A DNA stretch of 22,052 nucleotides from contig CBFIHZ010000049.1 of assembly GCA_965662545.1 (NCBI GenBank), positions 1 through 22,052 on the forward strand, read 5' to 3'. Source of the DNA: CPC320 sp002684375. GTDB taxonomy: Bacteria; Pseudomonadota; Alphaproteobacteria; Rhodobacterales; Rhodobacteraceae. The position numbers and the translations under genes were made by a program. Of the stretch, positions 21,695 to 22,052 are shown piece by piece; position 1 is the first letter of the stretch, and the number at the start of each line of letters is the position of its first letter. The notes beneath the pieces are model-generated. The model did no database searches. It saw only the letters and a program-made list of their open reading frames with translations, and was not told the origin of the DNA.

Positions 21695-22052
21695 TTGGTG
21701 CAACTCTTGTTCGCGGATGCTCTTGCCACCTCTAAATCTGCGTTTTTGTACTTTAAAGCCGTATTCATCCTGGCGCTGTTTATGCTGATTCAACGCCCAT
21801 CCAAACTCAAGCCTGCGATTCATTTGGGTATGTCTTCGCGCAGGGCCGTGCCACGAAATTACAAGCCGCAACCCCGTAAAACGCATGACGCTATGCTGCG
21901 CCGGTTTCGCGGAGATGGAATGGATCAAATATCCCAAAAGTTTGCAGTTACTGATATTATTTTGGCGAACGAATGTTTTTCTATTTTTTTTAAAGAAAGG
22001 GGGTTGCGGGTTTTTGAGAGTAGGACTAGAAGGTCTTTCACCGGCGGCGCTG
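21695..22052 (+). CDS. Possible partial gene, small membrane protein, runs off the right edge
   Basis: One plus-strand frame is open from upstream of 21600 to the end of the window without a stop. Its middle reads like a genuine protein: a hydrophobic segment (FLYFKAVFILALFMLI, about 21740-21790) followed by a basic stretch (RPSKLKPAIHLGMSSRRAVP). The start is unclear. TTG 21695 or GTG 21698 would follow GGAAG at 21680-21684; ATG 21782 is inside the membrane segment. The minus strand is also open here but gives an Arg/His/Gln-rich product typical of a shadow frame. The last 90 bases look less protein-like. I do not recognise a family. It would be divergent from the potassium channel gene. Confidence 0.3.
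   Translation, partial: MVQLLFADALATSKSAFLYFKAVFILALFMLIQRPSKLKPAIHLGMSSRRAVPRNYKPQPRKTHDAMLRRFRGDGMDQISQKFAVTDIILANECFSIFFKERGLRVFESRTRRSFTGGA

Noticed and set aside
21635..21937. 100-codon minus-strand frame upstream of the K+ channel
   Set aside because: The product is rich in Arg, His and Gln as in antisense shadows; the plus strand of the same region gives a more protein-like translation.
1..22052. CRISPR arrays, tRNA, rRNA, integrase or complete insertion sequences
   Set aside because: No regularly spaced repeats, no cloverleaf or rRNA-like sequence that I could see, and no transposase or integrase reading frame.

Overview
The window looks like a chromosomal segment of an alphaproteobacterium, most likely a marine Rhodobacteraceae (Roseobacter-group) species. 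Four things point there: an HvrA-type H-NS protein, a DUF2793 protein, an RTX secreted protein of the family common in that group, and an ExoA/ExoY-style polysaccharide cluster containing a sulfotransferase. The assignment comes from family recognition, not from a database search. Genes are moderately GC-rich and several intergenic stretches are strongly AT-rich.

Layout, left to right. (1) 1-1116: an H-NS/HvrA-like gene (minus strand), a possible 33-residue small protein upstream of it, and an AT-rich gap with dyad symmetries. (2) 1117-3718: a DUF2793 protein with a C1q/TNF-like C-terminus, convergent with a beta-propeller/RTX type I secreted protein that is broken by one in-frame TAG. (3) 4188-12298: a Wzx/Wzy-type exopolysaccharide locus. 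Five translationally coupled genes (GT2, sulfotransferase, GT4, Wzy-like polymerase, Wzx-like flippase) are followed by an ExoY-like priming glycosyltransferase on the other strand, broken by one in-frame TAA, and then a Wzz/BY-kinase-like co-polymerase whose ATP-binding loop is degenerate. (4) 12401-16729 (minus): a coupled three-gene operon for an RND/MMPL exporter, a periplasmic LolA-like protein and an outer-membrane beta-barrel, likely a trans-envelope lipid transport system. (5) 17584-19922: a divergent WaaA-like Kdo transferase and LpxK, overlapping by one base. (6) 19923-20683: an intergenic region with a strong terminator-like hairpin, a possible small RNA and fragments that look like decayed coding sequence. 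(7) 20684-21595 (minus): a voltage-gated-type potassium channel, then a possible gene running off the right edge.

The theme is the cell surface: secreted protein, sulfated polysaccharide, lipid/OM transport and lipid A-Kdo synthesis. The most notable observation is that two surface genes (RTX protein and priming glycosyltransferase) are each inactivated by a single stop explicable by one G:C to A:T transition, with the rest of the frame open. This suggests very recent loss of surface functions, or clonal sequence errors. If real, the polysaccharide locus may have lost its initiation step while all downstream genes remain intact.
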